64,000 bases of DNA, from positions 496,001-560,000 of the forward strand of contig NZ_CP128362.1 of NCBI RefSeq assembly GCF_034274695.1, read 5' to 3'. Below the pieces are notes generated by a model. That model worked only from the letters and a program-made list of their open reading frames with translations. It searched no databases and was not told the origin of the DNA. Position 1 is the stretch's first letter. Each line of letters opens with the position of its first letter. A program made the position numbers and the translations under genes. This stretch comes from Chitinophaga sp. LS1 (lineage in GTDB: Bacteria > Bacteroidota > Bacteroidia > Chitinophagales > Chitinophagaceae). Below are positions 17,300 through 24,948 of this stretch, one piece after another.

Positions 17300-17330
17300 T
17301 TTGAAATCTTACAAGTATGGGTTAATTTTA
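17300..17330 (+). promoter_or_regulatory. Bacteroidota-type promoter of the peptide operon
   Basis: TTTG at 17300-17303, a 19-nt spacer and TAATTTTA at 17323-17330 match the -33 TTTG / -7 TAnnTTTG consensus with one mismatch. Transcription would start near 17337, about 25 nt before the peptide ATG at 17362. Confidence 0.6.
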
Positions 17331-17361
17331 TATCAGTTTGTAACCAATAAATACACATCTT

Positions 17362-17562
17362 ATGAAAACACCTAAAATGCACAACGGGAAAGCATTATTA
17401 TTATCAAAAACAATCATTTCGAACTTTGCCCCTTATAATATTAAATATTCTAATGCCAACACTCCTAAGGAATCTCAGTTTATATGTGATTCTACTGTTG
17501 AACCAATTTGCCGAGGAGTAGTAAAAAATATTCATGCGCAAAAGTTAAAAGAGAATATTTAA
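17362..17562 (+). CDS. 66-aa Cys-containing peptide, candidate RiPP precursor or signal peptide
   Basis: MKTPKMHNGKALLLSKTIIS leads the peptide. LLLSKTIISNF resembles the L-x-L-x-K-x-T-I-x-x-L leader motif of Bacteroidota class I lanthipeptide precursors. The C-terminal half has Ser/Thr and two Cys (ICDSTVEPICRG at about 47-58) and a basic tail. There is no secretion signal. It has its own predicted promoter with LytTR-like repeats upstream. The S41 peptidase follows after 49 nt, then a kinase and regulator. No modification enzyme or exporter is encoded nearby in this window, so a modified product is uncertain; an unmodified signalling peptide is the alternative. Confidence 0.6.
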   Translation: MKTPKMHNGKALLLSKTIISNFAPYNIKYSNANTPKESQFICDSTVEPICRGVVKNIHAQKLKENI

Positions 17563-17611
17563 CGTTTACAATGCCAATAAACTAAACTTTCAACTCAATT
17601 AATCATTAAAA

Positions 17612-19030
17612 ATGCAACGGATAATATTACTCTTAATTATCTGCAATGTATTCTTGTGTTTAAAATTAAAAGCACAGGAATGTAATTGTAGCACAAACCT
17701 TGATACACTAATAAGCGATATAGAAAATAATTATGTGGGCTTTAATATAAAAACGAAGGAAGAAAAAGCGCATGATTATAAAACCCTAATTAAAACCCTT
17801 CGTGCAAAATCACACAATTCTGACCATTATAAATGCTATTTACTATTGACAGAATATGCAAACTTTTTTAATGATCCACATTTAAAGGTACTAACAACCA
17901 AATTGGGACCAACCAATAAATACTACGATTCATTAAAAATTATGTTTTCTAAACTTGCAGTTGAACATATCAATCTTGACTCAATAATAAATTATTATCA
18001 TGAACACGACACCAATAATACCTTAGAAGGAATTTGGAGTCTGCCTGAATTCAACTATAAGATAGTAATTGTAAAAACAAACACAGCAGAAAGATATAAG
18101 GGTATTGTAATAAAAGCAGACAACTTTAAATGGTATAAGGGACAAGTTAAAATGGTATTGTCTGGAAAAAATCCATATAATATTCAATTCTATATTGCCG
18201 ATCACACTCAAAGAAATGCAAAAGCATTAGTAGAAAATAATACTATGAACCTCGGTGAACTCGGAACATGGAGAAAAGAACAAAAAGGAATTCAAATAAA
18301 TTCGGACAAAGAAGATATAATATATTTCAAATATTTGTCCAGCCAAACATCTCTGCTAAGAATAGGAAGTTGTGATATCCGTTTAAGAGATACCATTAAT
18401 GAAATTATAGGAAAAAACTGGAAAGAAATTACGGGAAGGAATAATTTAATTATCGACATTCGGAATAACACTGGCGGAAGCATTATGACATTAGATACAC
18501 TTATTAGGCTATTTTATATCAAACCAATTCTTACAGACGGTCTATATATTAAATCTTCTAAGGAAAATATATTATTGTATACGGAAGCCTTGAACAATCC
18601 AGAATTTAATGATAAAGAAAAAAGAAATTTCCAAGAAGTAATTGATAGCCTGAGAGCTCACCTAGGTGAAATAACTCTGGTTTCAAAGCCAGATTCTATT
18701 GTCCTAAATGGAACCGTTAATCCGAAAAAGATCGCAATAATAACGAACTCCCGAACAGGAAGTGCAGCGGAGCTATTTACATTATACGCCAAACAAAGCA
18801 ATAAGGTTATTGTAGTCGGCGAACATACTAATGGTGCATTAGATTATACAGAATTAGGGAGAAATCGAAATTTACCTTGTCCAATGTGGCAATATATTTG
18901 TCCTATGGGCATGTCAACTCATATATACAAACCCTTGATCGACAATATTGGAATTATACCTGACCAAAAAATTCCTTACAATATTGATTGGATAAAATGG
19001 ACTCAAAAATATCTCGAATATGATAATTAA
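17612..19030 (+). CDS. Secreted S41-family peptidase
   Basis: 472 aa with a signal peptide ending near KAQ (residue 22), then Cys 24/26. The S41 core contains LIIDIRNNTGGS (about 285) and NSRTGSAAELF with probable catalytic Ser384. NDPHLK places His90 where NSR-type Ser-His peptidases have their His. The usual tail-protease Lys region (FGKG) is NGALD here, so a Ser-Lys dyad is unlikely. No PDZ domain is seen. It could cleave or remove peptides in the periplasm, plausibly the product of the gene just upstream. The stop overlaps the kinase start by 11 nt. Confidence 0.8.
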   Translation: MQRIILLLIICNVFLCLKLKAQECNCSTNLDTLISDIENNYVGFNIKTKEEKAHDYKTLIKTLRAKSHNSDHYKCYLLLTEYANFFNDPHLKVLTTKLGPTNKYYDSLKIMFSKLAVEHINLDSIINYYHEHDTNNTLEGIWSLPEFNYKIVIVKTNTAERYKGIVIKADNFKWYKGQVKMVLSGKNPYNIQFYIADHTQRNAKALVENNTMNLGELGTWRKEQKGIQINSDKEDIIYFKYLSSQTSLLRIGSCDIRLRDTINEIIGKNWKEITGRNNLIIDIRNNTGGSIMTLDTLIRLFYIKPILTDGLYIKSSKENILLYTEALNNPEFNDKEKRNFQEVIDSLRAHLGEITLVSKPDSIVLNGTVNPKKIAIITNSRTGSAAELFTLYAKQSNKVIVVGEHTNGALDYTELGRNRNLPCPMWQYICPMGMSTHIYKPLIDNIGIIPDQKIPYNIDWIKWTQKYLEYDN

Positions 19031-20030
19031 AGGGTTAAATAATTCACCTTGGATTCATGTCATTTTCTGGTTATTATATTCGTTAATGAACTATGGTATT
19101 ACCTATATTCACTACGGAGGTGATTGTCATATATGGGATACAGTATTTAAGTATTTTTTTGCGGCGTGGATGTTTTATGCGACATCTTCGCTAATATTTC
19201 CTTATTATTTAAAAAATAAAAACTGGATCAAATTAACATTGTCCATGTTAGTATTATTGGTGGTGACCTATGTGATAAGAGAATTTATTATTATTTATAT
19301 CTACCCATTGTTTATGACCGAAAGAACTCCATATACTCATACGGAATCCTTTATAATGCATTTATATTGGTATACACAATATTCAATGTTGGGAATTGGA
19401 TATTGGTTTGGAAAACAAACAGTTATAAAAAAGTGGGAAATAACGAAACTCGAAAAAGAGGTAATAGTAACTGAATTCCATGCATTGAAAGCTCAAATAG
19501 ACCCTCATTTCTTGTATAATACTCTTAATTTCTTTTACTCGGAAGCGCTTGAATATTCGCCTTCTTTGGCAGAAGGTATTATCGACTTAAGCGATGTTAT
19601 GAGATATTCGATAGAGAAAAAGGAAGATCATAATGGGGAGATATTGCTAATTGATGAAATTACCCACATTGAAAAGCTATTGACCTTATTTAATTATAGA
19701 TTTAACGATTCAAGTCTAATAACATTTAACAAATCTGGAAATCTAAAAGACCTAAAAGTTCCCCCTTACATTTTAACCATACCAATTGAAAATGTATTTA
19801 AACATGGAGATACGACCCAGGAAATATTCATTGATATCAACTTTGACGATTTCAGTTCGTCTTTATTAATTTACATTGCAAATAGTAAAGGCTTAAAGGT
19901 AAGTCCCTCAACAGGTTTAGGCTTGGAAAATCTAAAGAAGAGATTGCATTATCATTATGCAGATAAACACATATTAACTGTAAATGAGAATGCTCAAACT
20001 TTTGAAATAACCATTGAAATTATGTATTAG
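19020..20030 (+). CDS. LytS-type membrane sensor histidine kinase
   Basis: 336 aa. Four hydrophobic segments in residues 10-140 (HVIFWLLYSLMNYGITYI, FFAAWMFYATSSLIFPYYL, LTLSMLVLLVVTYVI, YSMLGIGYWFG), no large extracellular domain. The HisKA_7TM-less PF06580 phosphoacceptor motif QIDPHFLYNTLNF has His163, and the N-box is PIENVFKHG. G-box GLGLENLKKRL is near the C-terminus. It should phosphorylate the LytTR regulator that begins directly at the next base after its TAG. The ligand is probably membrane-embedded or small. Confidence 0.88.
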   Translation: MIIKGLNNSPWIHVIFWLLYSLMNYGITYIHYGGDCHIWDTVFKYFFAAWMFYATSSLIFPYYLKNKNWIKLTLSMLVLLVVTYVIREFIIIYIYPLFMTERTPYTHTESFIMHLYWYTQYSMLGIGYWFGKQTVIKKWEITKLEKEVIVTEFHALKAQIDPHFLYNTLNFFYSEALEYSPSLAEGIIDLSDVMRYSIEKKEDHNGEILLIDEITHIEKLLTLFNYRFNDSSLITFNKSGNLKDLKVPPYILTIPIENVFKHGDTTQEIFIDINFDDFSSSLLIYIANSKGLKVSPSTGLGLENLKKRLHYHYADKHILTVNENAQTFEITIEIMY

Positions 20031-20780
20031 ATGGAAAGTAAACTTTTATGTTACATATTAGAAGATGAAGTGGCAGCGGTTAATATATTAAAAAAGCATA
20101 TTGAAAAACTATCTGACATCGTGGACTTAGTAGGGTACACATCTGATTTTTTAGTGGCAAAATCTATTCTGGATAGCATAAAAATCGATATATTATTTCT
20201 GGATATTAGGTTACCCAAAACCACAGGATTCAAATTTCTGGATCTCTTACAAAGAAAACCCCAAATAATATTAACAACAGCTCATACAGATTATGCCTCT
20301 GAATCTTATGAATATAATGCTGTAGACTACTTAATGAAACCCATTAGCTTTGAAAAGTTTGAAAAAGCGGTATTTAAGGCAATTGGGAAACAAGATATTA
20401 ACAGCAATACTATACAAAAAAGTTTGCTGCCAAAAAACAAGAAGTATGTATTAATAAAAAATAGCGAGAATAATAGAATATTGAAAGTCAATTTTAAGGA
20501 AATAATATACCTAGAATCAAAAAACAAATCAACAATTTTCAAAACTATAAATCAAGATATCCAATCTAGTTATGTATTGGGTCAATGGGAAAGAAATTTA
20601 CCGGAAAATGATTTTTTAAGAATACACAAATCATATATAATAAATGTAAATTTTATAGAATCAATTGAAAAAGGAAAAGGGAATATCAAACTAGCAAACA
20701 TCGATAAACCTTTCCCAATAGGGGATCAATATAAAATAAAATTCCAGAACCATATAGATAATAATAGCGTACAGCTATGA
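20031..20780 (+). CDS. LytTR-family response regulator
   Basis: 249 aa. Receiver domain 1-120 with acidic residues EDE at 11-13, phospho-acceptor Asp58 in LFLDIRLP, and the conserved Lys in LMKPISF. LytTR DNA-binding domain about 140-245: IIYLESKNKSTIFKT, FLRIHKSYIINVNFIE. It starts at the base after the kinase stop. Regulators of this class recognise direct repeats about 21 bp apart; such repeats lie upstream of the first gene of the operon at 17244-17297. Confidence 0.92.
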   Translation: MESKLLCYILEDEVAAVNILKKHIEKLSDIVDLVGYTSDFLVAKSILDSIKIDILFLDIRLPKTTGFKFLDLLQRKPQIILTTAHTDYASESYEYNAVDYLMKPISFEKFEKAVFKAIGKQDINSNTIQKSLLPKNKKYVLIKNSENNRILKVNFKEIIYLESKNKSTIFKTINQDIQSSYVLGQWERNLPENDFLRIHKSYIINVNFIESIEKGKGNIKLANIDKPFPIGDQYKIKFQNHIDNNSVQL

Positions 20781-20828
20781 ATGTTAATCATCTTATTTAG
20801 AAGGTAGGGTACTGGGAAGAAAAGCCTC

Positions 20829-20852
20829 AAAGCCTATTATTTTGCGGCTTTC
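20829..20852 (+). terminator. Weak candidate terminator after the LytTR operon
   Basis: AAAGCC (20829-20834) and GGCTTT (20846-20851) form a 6-bp stem with a loop rich in T, ending in TTTCC. Located 50 nt after the regulator stop. A short stem, so uncertain. Confidence 0.3.
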
Positions 20853-20947
20853 CTATTCTATTGCGCATTTAGAAGTACTTTCAGTAATATAAATGCACAA
20901 TATTATTTAATAGCAAAATTATTTTTAACCATATTAATTAAAAAGCG

Positions 20948-21802
20948 ATGATTGAAAAAGCCAGATCAATGAGGGATGAGCTTCTTAATGAATTTTACGA
21001 GAAAATTCCTCTTTATGAAAAAGATATAATTGAGGCACTACAAAAGGTATCCTCTGATACAGCATATCTTAAATCAATAATGGCGAGTTATAATTTTGAT
21101 AATGAAAAAGACGAGATAGAATTTTATAAGGAAATTAAACCTGAATTCGATAGCACAATAATTTTTTTGTTTAGATTACATTCAATAATACTTAATTGTC
21201 CCACAGCCCACCAGAAACAAATCGACTATTTTGATACTGAAATCATAAAAATTAAAAAGTTCTACTCTAACAACAAAGAATTCCTATTATATTTTAATTC
21301 TGGAAGCACCCATCTTGATAAATTTTACTTTTTAAAAAGAGATGAATTTATATGGATAAACCCAGATGAAGGGATATTATTTGACGAGAGATTTCTTACC
21401 CCTATGTCCTCCAAGATTGCCTGCTTAAAAGCATGGATTAAACTCGAAACTATACTTAAAATAACAATTCAAACCTTAACACCAGTATTGCAAAACGGGA
21501 ATTCCAACTCTCACAAAGAGAATACAGTAATATTAAAATGGACTGGGAAGATAAATGATATAGTTGAATTAGGATATTTCATTTATTGCTCTCGTCAAAT
21601 AAATAATGGCGAAGTTAGCATTAACCAAATTTTTGAATGGATACAATCATCCTTACATATTAATGTGGGAAATCAATATAGAACTTGGCAAGCAAATCTA
21701 ATAAGAAAAAACCCTACGCAAGGAATTGATAAGATGGTGAATAACTATAAGGAATATATAGATAATACTTTATTAAATCCCAGGTATTATAATAATAAAT
21801 AA
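20948..21802 (+). CDS. rteC: RteC-family regulator
   Basis: 284 aa. FYKEIKPEFDSTIIFLFRLHSIILNCPT (about 58-85), FYSNNKEFLLYFNSGSTHLDKFYFLKRDEF, ILKWTGKINDIVELGYFIYCSRQINNGEVSINQIFEWIQ and NVGNQYRTWQANLIRKNPTQGIDKM match the RteC family. In CTnDOT, RteC activates excision genes in response to RteAB. Here no classic RteA/RteB is adjacent; the LytTR two-component system lies just upstream and is a possible functional neighbour. Complete, with a good start at 20948. Confidence 0.85.
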   Translation: MIEKARSMRDELLNEFYEKIPLYEKDIIEALQKVSSDTAYLKSIMASYNFDNEKDEIEFYKEIKPEFDSTIIFLFRLHSIILNCPTAHQKQIDYFDTEIIKIKKFYSNNKEFLLYFNSGSTHLDKFYFLKRDEFIWINPDEGILFDERFLTPMSSKIACLKAWIKLETILKITIQTLTPVLQNGNSNSHKENTVILKWTGKINDIVELGYFIYCSRQINNGEVSINQIFEWIQSSLHINVGNQYRTWQANLIRKNPTQGIDKMVNNYKEYIDNTLLNPRYYNNK

Positions 21803-21916
21803 TAACAAAATCCGTAGCAATTTATACTAAAAAGAGCTAATGATATGCCTGGTATTCTTATTTGTAGGTATCGCTCCGAACAATAGCAATACCGTTACAA
21901 GGAAACTAAAACAAAT

Positions 21917-22287
21917 ATGAAAAATTGAGACTAAGAAGGTGTATCACGAGGCATGCGTTGAGCTGGAAGAACTCTTAAGTAAAGGGTTTACTGCTCTAAG
22001 TGAGCGAGAAGAATTGCGCCTTGCGGAAGTGTCAGATGCTATTGAGCAGTGGGAAAATATGGCTTACACCATGCCAATCAAGCCGACGTTCATCGACATT
22101 CTTAATTATTTATTTATTAAAGCAATACGGCTTGACTAAAACGGAACTTGCCACACGCCTGGATATTAGTAATGCCGGCATCACCCAGTTATTTAGCGGG
22201 AGAGTACCAAGTGCAACGGTCCTGACGAATTTACGCTTCCTTTGGGTTGGATGGAAACTTAATGTTACAGAGCCTTTTACTGAATAA
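21917..22287 (+). pseudogene. HigA-like XRE antitoxin, two frameshifts
   Basis: VYHEACVELEELLSKGF...SEREELRLAEVSDAIEQWE...PIKPTFIDIL continues in another frame as KQYGLTKTELATRLDISNAG...RVPSATVLTNLRFLWVGWKLN, together a HigA-type antitoxin with a helix-turn-helix. The frame shift is at about 22110-22130. A second one-base shift near 21921 (run of five A) would join the ATG at 21917 as MKIETKKVYHEAC. No toxin gene is adjacent. Homopolymer sequencing errors cannot be excluded. Confidence 0.65.
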
Positions 22288-22400
22288 TGAGAGTTAGTCC
22301 ATATTGCGGAATAAACCAACTTTGAGAATACTTGATGTATAGTCCCCTCAGCTATGCCTTTGGAGGTTAAGAAAAACCCTTGATTAGACAATGCCAAGTA

Positions 22401-22652
22401 TTATTTCTTATCTTCTTTATCTCTCCCTATTTTAATAAAGTAAGGTTCCTTTTCAAGAAGATCACGCCAATCTTTCAGTTTTAGAAATTCTGCTATTCTA
22501 TATAATTCCTGAATGGGAGGTTGTGCTCTGTTACTATTCCACTTGGTAATACTATTCACAGTTTTACCTAAAAACTTTGCTAAATCTTCATTTCTAATAC
22601 GCTTATCAGAAAGAAAACTTTTAATCTTATTGTATTTAAGTACCTCTTCCAT
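22401..22652 (-). CDS. XRE-type helix-turn-helix regulator
   Basis: 83 aa from the ATG at 22652. Helix-turn-helix RIRNEDLAKFLGKTVNSITKWNSNRAQPPIQELYRIAEFLKL at about residues 18-60, with a short charged tail. The start codon lies in an inverted repeat TCCATA-TAG-TATGGA (22648-22662). An array of three 15-bp palindromes with 21-bp spacing lies 54-110 bp upstream, which points to cooperative autorepression. It converges on the HigA-like pseudogene. Confidence 0.75.
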   Translation of the reverse strand: MEEVLKYNKIKSFLSDKRIRNEDLAKFLGKTVNSITKWNSNRAQPPIQELYRIAEFLKLKDWRDLLEKEPYFIKIGRDKEDKK

Positions 22653-22705
22653 ATAGTATGGACAAATATAAGAAAGAGATAAATAATTGAAAATGTGTAT
22701 TATTT

Positions 22706-22762
22706 GTATTTAAAATACATTTTTATGTATTTTAAATACATAAAAATGTATTTTAAATGTGT
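22706..22762. promoter_or_regulatory. Operator array: three 15-bp palindromes, 21-bp period
   Basis: TGTATTTAAAATACA (22706-22720), TGTATTTTAAATACA (22727-22741) and the weaker TGTATTTTAAATGTG (22748-22762) start exactly 21 bp apart. The first two are perfect dyads about one central base. They lie upstream of the minus-strand XRE gene and downstream of nothing on the plus strand for 450 bp. The likely binder is the adjacent XRE protein (inference). Confidence 0.6.
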
Positions 22763-22924
22763 TTTATTATTATTTTTGTTTTAGAATGATAAAATGTATT
22801 AATTTTTCTTTTTATTATAATACCAATACAATTAAACGTATTTAAATTACATTTTAAAAATAAATGATATTTAGGACGGTTTTTCATAATATAATAGTTA
22901 AAGGCGCGCCAAGTATTTACCTAG

Positions 22925-22979
22925 CGGCGATTTAAGTAATAATCACTTTCATTATGCACCAAACGCTATAAAATATGGG
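22925..22979 (+). repeat. Duplicated upstream region (second copy at 23182-23229)
   Basis: GCGATTTAAGTAATAATCAC...TTATGCACCAAA...ATAAAATATG here matches GCGATTTATATCATAACTAA...AATGCACCAAA...ATAGTATG at 23182-23229. The second copy leads into the 77-aa gene starting MKENPLEAH. The first leads into ATG-GGG-AGG-AAC-CCA-ATT-AAA, which encodes MGRNPIKTH and stops, a dead relative of the same gene start. The rest of 22763-23180 shows no gene. Confidence 0.55.
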
Positions 22980-23226
22980 GAGGAACCCAATTAAAACTCA
23001 TTGAAGTTTTAGCACAAAGGTATGGACGAGATAAGAAATCAGATACGCAGACTGATAGACTAGCTCTTCCCCCTACTTCATACTGTTAAAACAGCTAGAT
23101 TTCTTAATGAATACATAGATATCTGATGATTTATACATGACACCGAAAATAGATTACAAATGTACTGGATTTAAATTCAGCGATTTATATCATAACTAAT
23201 TCAATAATGCACCAAAATATAATAGT

Positions 23227-23460
23227 ATGAAAGAGAATCCATTAGAAGCTCACCGTAACTATACAATAAATAGTACCTCAGAGCTAAGGAATGAAATATG
23301 CAAATTGTTAGGTTGGTCTGACGGTCAATTTTATAAATCCTTTCATAACGGAAAGTATAAACGTTTAACTGAAATACAGCAAAGAGCGGTCTGCCTATTG
23401 ATATGGGAAAAGCATATTACATTTCTAATGGAATTTATGAATCTGTATATAAAGCGATGA
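23227..23460 (+). CDS. Small GWS-motif family protein (member 1)
   Basis: 77 aa. The core SELRNEICKLLGWSDGQFYKSFHNGKYKRLTEIQQ (about 18-53) aligns with ELRDAIIKECGWSEATYYNKF in the 24026 gene and KYREAACKEFSWSIPTFYRKM in the 31005 gene. The pattern suggests a helix-turn-helix-like fold that may bind DNA. The start is set by a duplicated upstream region that also precedes a dead copy at about 22976. A 13-bp hairpin follows 30 nt after the stop. Confidence 0.65.
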   Translation: MKENPLEAHRNYTINSTSELRNEICKLLGWSDGQFYKSFHNGKYKRLTEIQQRAVCLLIWEKHITFLMEFMNLYIKR

Positions 23461-23489
23461 AAGCTAACATGATGGTCATATGTAACAAA

Positions 23490-23519
23490 GTATGCGCTGG
23501 ATCTTCATCCAGCGCATAC
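23490..23519 (+). terminator. 13-bp perfect hairpin after the 77-aa gene
   Basis: GTATGCGCTGGAT (23490-23502), loop CTTC, ATCCAGCGCATAC (23507-23519). It is followed by A-rich DNA, not T, so it is at best a factor-dependent or 3'-protective stem on the plus strand. On the minus strand no gene is nearby. Confidence 0.5.
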
Positions 23520-24025
23520 AAAAAACATACCTACCTGATCGTTAGATTTTCCTTACTTAAATATATGCTATAGATCTCGCAGTAATAGAATATAACACCT
23601 CGATAGTTTCCACCACCGATCTTTAAATAGATATTCAATTATAACCCACCTATATGAATGACCAGGGTCAAAAATTATTTCATTGATAAAATAATAATCA
23701 AACGGATCCAAGCACCATCAACCAGTTAATAACCAAAAAATTAAAACAACTTACACTTTAAATATTCATCAACAGCCAAAGGAACGCAAAGATGCACATC
23801 CCTTTAGCAAAATTTTAAAAAAATAAAACACTATTATATAAATAAAAGCAAGGGAAAAGCTTTGCACTATTACAGTTCCCAAGCTGGCTTTGAGCCCAAT
23901 GGGGAGTTTTCGTTTCTTTTTCATATCGCGCCAGGATGGTTTCTACCTCCTGGTTTTAAATAAGCCTTAATAATTAACCTATGAAAAACCACAATTAAAA
24001 TTCACAACCATTCAAACAATCTATT
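23520..24025. other. Intergenic, AT-rich, no gene seen
   Basis: 506 bp without a credible frame. A short hairpin CCAGGA/TCCTGG (about 23930-23953) followed by TTTT, about 70 nt before the next gene, could be a leader terminator or attenuator. A promoter for the 24026 gene is expected here, but no clear -33/-7 pair stands out. Confidence 0.35.
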
Positions 24026-24502
24026 ATGAGCAGGTTTAATGAAAATGATTATAAAGGAAATGGAGGTAATGAGTCGCAAAGAAAAGACGAAGAAAAGATT
24101 GAGGGGAAAGAGAAAAATAGAAAAAGATATAATAAGCCAATTAATCTTTTAAGTGGAAAGACGGGAGACTCACTGTATGCACTTAAAAATGAATTTGAAT
24201 ATCAAAAATCTCAACTAGATAAAGAGGGTAGGCAGAGAGACAGTATCTTCTATAAAATCGTCTCAGCAATAAATGACCTTCCCCGAGAACTTCGTGATGC
24301 AATCATAAAAGAATGTGGCTGGTCGGAAGCAACATATTATAATAAATTTCGCGCGGAAGTGAGTCCCGAAATTGTAAACGGATATAACGTAAAATTGGTG
24401 AGTAAAGCAGATCTGCAAAGTATTATGACGCTCTATGTAGACAGAGTAGGTGAGAAATTAAAATATCTTCAATCAGTACAACGAGACTTACTCAAATCCT
24501 GA
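24026..24502 (+). CDS. GWS-motif family protein with long charged N-terminus (member 2)
   Basis: 158 aa. Residues 1-45 are highly charged (Lys/Glu/Asn-rich) and probably disordered. LPRELRDAIIKECGWSEATYYNKFRAEVSPE lies at about 90-120 and is shared with the 23227 and 31005 genes. The C-terminal helices are VSKADLQSIMTLYVDRVGEKLKYLQSVQ. It is probably a DNA-binding or adaptor protein specific to this element. It is followed after 27 nt by a gene cut by an IS. Confidence 0.7.
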   Translation: MSRFNENDYKGNGGNESQRKDEEKIEGKEKNRKRYNKPINLLSGKTGDSLYALKNEFEYQKSQLDKEGRQRDSIFYKIVSAINDLPRELRDAIIKECGWSEATYYNKFRAEVSPEIVNGYNVKLVSKADLQSIMTLYVDRVGEKLKYLQSVQRDLLKS

Positions 24503-24529
24503 AATATCTTTCCCTTTTAATTACAATAT

Positions 24530-24733
24530 ATGGCATCACTTGGATATTATATACGAGGAGATAAAGTACTAATAATTAAAGTACGTCTCCTTATTGGCGA
24601 TGCGGCATTGCTGGATTATCATGAGACCCAATGGGGTATCTGGCTAGTCTTCAAGTACGCAATAGAACAAGAAATTAAAGATACGTTATATAAACTTCCA
24701 CTAACTAATAGTAAACTTAAACTAACTCTATTC
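24530..24733 (+). pseudogene. 5' part of a hypothetical gene cut by the IS701-type element
   Basis: MASLGYYIRGDKVLIIKVRL...IEQEIKDTLYKLPL runs in frame into the left end of the IS at about 24734, where it stops after a few IS-encoded residues. Sequence right of the IS (28615-28952) is open and lacks a start, with a compatible helical, charged protein. The two halves may be one gene of about 180 codons, but no target duplication was found to prove it. Confidence 0.45.
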
Positions 24734-24870
24734 TGTCAAATTTAAAGTTCTTTGCATAACATAGTCGAAACTTTGCAGGGAAGCGGGATTTCATTAAATT
24801 TGCAACGACCAAAAAAGAAAGCCCAATCAGTAGAAACCGAACGGGCTTTAATACTAAAAATAAAAATTAT

Positions 24871-24948
24871 GAGTCGAAAATAAACAATTTCCGGCTCATA
24901 GAGAGTCGGTTGTTTCAATTTCTTCTCCGCTTCACATTTTACTTCAAG
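24871..24948 (+). CDS. Transposase, first exon (upstream of the intron)
   Basis: ESKINNFRLIESRLFQFLLR is in frame up to AAG at 24946-24948, immediately before the intron's GTGCGAC. The intron-free join gives TFYFK-SQTKNGTCNAHSY in the same frame as exon 2. The nearest ATG (24869) is one base out of frame, so either a one-base indel occurred or the start is non-standard; the real start is not settled. IS701-type transposases begin with a similar hydrophobic helix. Confidence 0.5.

Noticed and set aside
17612..19030. Tail-specific (CtpA-type) protease
   Set aside because: No PDZ domain and no Lys at the FGKG position; an NSR-like Ser-His type fits better.
17362..20780. Complete lanthipeptide biosynthesis cluster
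   Set aside because: No LanB, LanC, LanM, radical-SAM, YcaO or ABC exporter gene is present within the window near the peptide, so only a partial or different system can be claimed.
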